NCBI GenBank assembly: GCA_004431415.1
Contig: QPMI01000152.1
Coordinates: 62,001-126,000, forward strand
DNA from: Cyanophora paradoxa
Taxonomy: Eukaryota > Glaucocystophyceae > Cyanophorales > Cyanophoraceae
Length of the DNA stretch: 64,000 bases
Direction: 5' to 3'
Shown here: positions 63,846-64,000 of the stretch, piece after piece
Layout of the letters: each line of letters begins with the position of its first letter
Position numbering within the stretch: position 1 is the stretch's first letter
Made by a program: the position numbers and the translations under genes
Notes under the pieces: generated by a model
The model's input: only the letters and a program-made list of their open reading frames with translations
Databases searched by the model: none
Told to the model about the DNA's origin: nothing

Positions 63846-64000
63846 ATGGCAGCGGCTCCGGCGCCGATGCGCGTGCTCGTTTCCGGCGCGTCGGGACTCG
63901 TCGGCCGCAACCTCGTGCCGGCGCTCAAGGAGAAGGGGCACAGCGTGACGAAGCTCGTTCGAGGTCGGCCAGCAGCGGATGCAGGCGAACTTTCCTGGGA
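63846..64000 (+). CDS. NAD(P)-dependent epimerase, SDR39U1/YfcH type (5' end only)
   Basis: The start is ATG at 63846 (MAAAPAPMRVLVSGASGLVG), with the Rossmann motif G-A-S-G-L-V-G directly after the first beta strand. RNLVPALKEKGHSVTKLVRG and DAGELSWD follow. The 'ITG/VSGASGLVG..L...L...GH.V..L.R' start followed by a short 'W(D)' segment is typical of the YfcH/SDR39U1 epimerase family, whose substrate is unknown. The window ends inside the gene, so the catalytic Tyr and Lys are not visible. An intron may begin at GTCGGCC near 63963. Confidence 0.7.
   Translation, partial: MAAAPAPMRVLVSGASGLVGRNLVPALKEKGHSVTKLVRGRPAADAGELSW

Noticed and set aside
1-64000. tRNA, rRNA, CRISPR arrays, insertion sequences, viral genes
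   Set aside because: I read both strands for these and found nothing I could support.

Overview
The window is GC-rich nuclear DNA from a unicellular eukaryote. The coding regions are cut by many short introns, mostly about 45-110 nt. These introns typically start GTGCG and carry a CTGAC/CTAAC-like branch site roughly 20 nt before the terminal AG. The gene set (CEP78-like, dynein-2 WDR34-like, CEP164-like and CIB-like proteins) argues for a ciliated or flagellated cell. LpxD with introns and a presequence-like N terminus suggests an alga or another protist carrying an endosymbiont-derived lipid A type enzyme. I lean towards a GC-rich alga such as a haptophyte, but the sequence alone does not settle the lineage. 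I saw no prokaryotic operons, CRISPR arrays, tRNA genes or rRNA genes, and no intact transposon. Exon models were read by eye, so outer coordinates are first ATG to stop unless stated and internal exons are approximate.

Layout. 0-0.65 kb: 5' half of an Rpp38-like gene (-). 1.1-6.7: filamin-repeat plus VWA-like protein (+). 7.0-8.6: Cys-rich repeat protein with SUMO-interaction-like motifs (+). 10.1-13.5: acidic coiled-coil repeat protein (-). 14.9-16.3: CIB/calcineurin-B-like EF-hand protein (-), head to head with CEP78 (+, 16.8-19.2). 19.3-20.7: dienelactone-hydrolase-type enzyme (-), head to head with a beta-barrel/LamG/SAM/TPR fusion (+, 20.8-26.0). 27.3-29.1: leucine-rich protein (+). 29.7-31.7: dual-specificity-type phosphatase (-). 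32.4-34.9: WDR34-like dynein-2 intermediate chain (-), head to head with a BTB-BACK protein (+, 35.1-37.9). 39.1-41.5: unrecognised protein (+). 42.0-44.0: secreted GH16 glucanase (-), head to head with a U-box protein (+, 44.0-47.5). 47.9-50.7: RecQ helicase (+). 51.3-52.2: Mediator MED18-like (-). 53.4-53.9: small PP1-docking-like acidic protein (+). 54.2-58.6: ULP1/SENP SUMO protease (-). 59.1-60.3: LpxD (+). 60.3-61.3: CEP164-like WW protein (-). 61.4-62.1: orphan (-). 62.7-63.8: DNL zinc-finger (ZIM17-type) protein (-), head to head with a truncated SDR39U1/YfcH-type epimerase (+, from 63.8).

How the genes relate. Genes are packed in alternating orientation, with divergent starts as little as 51 bp apart and convergent stops as little as 28 bp apart. 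Several products belong to the cilium/centrosome (CEP78, WDR34, CEP164-like; possibly the TPR and CIB-like proteins). Two are linked to SUMO (the ULP1 protease and the Cys-rich protein). Others serve RNA processing or transcription (Rpp38, MED18), DNA repair (RecQ), organelle protein import (DNL finger) and surface glycan turnover (GH16). The most unusual genome-level signal is a set of GC-AG introns with the exon end CAG or GG followed by GC, next to the dominant GT-AG class.
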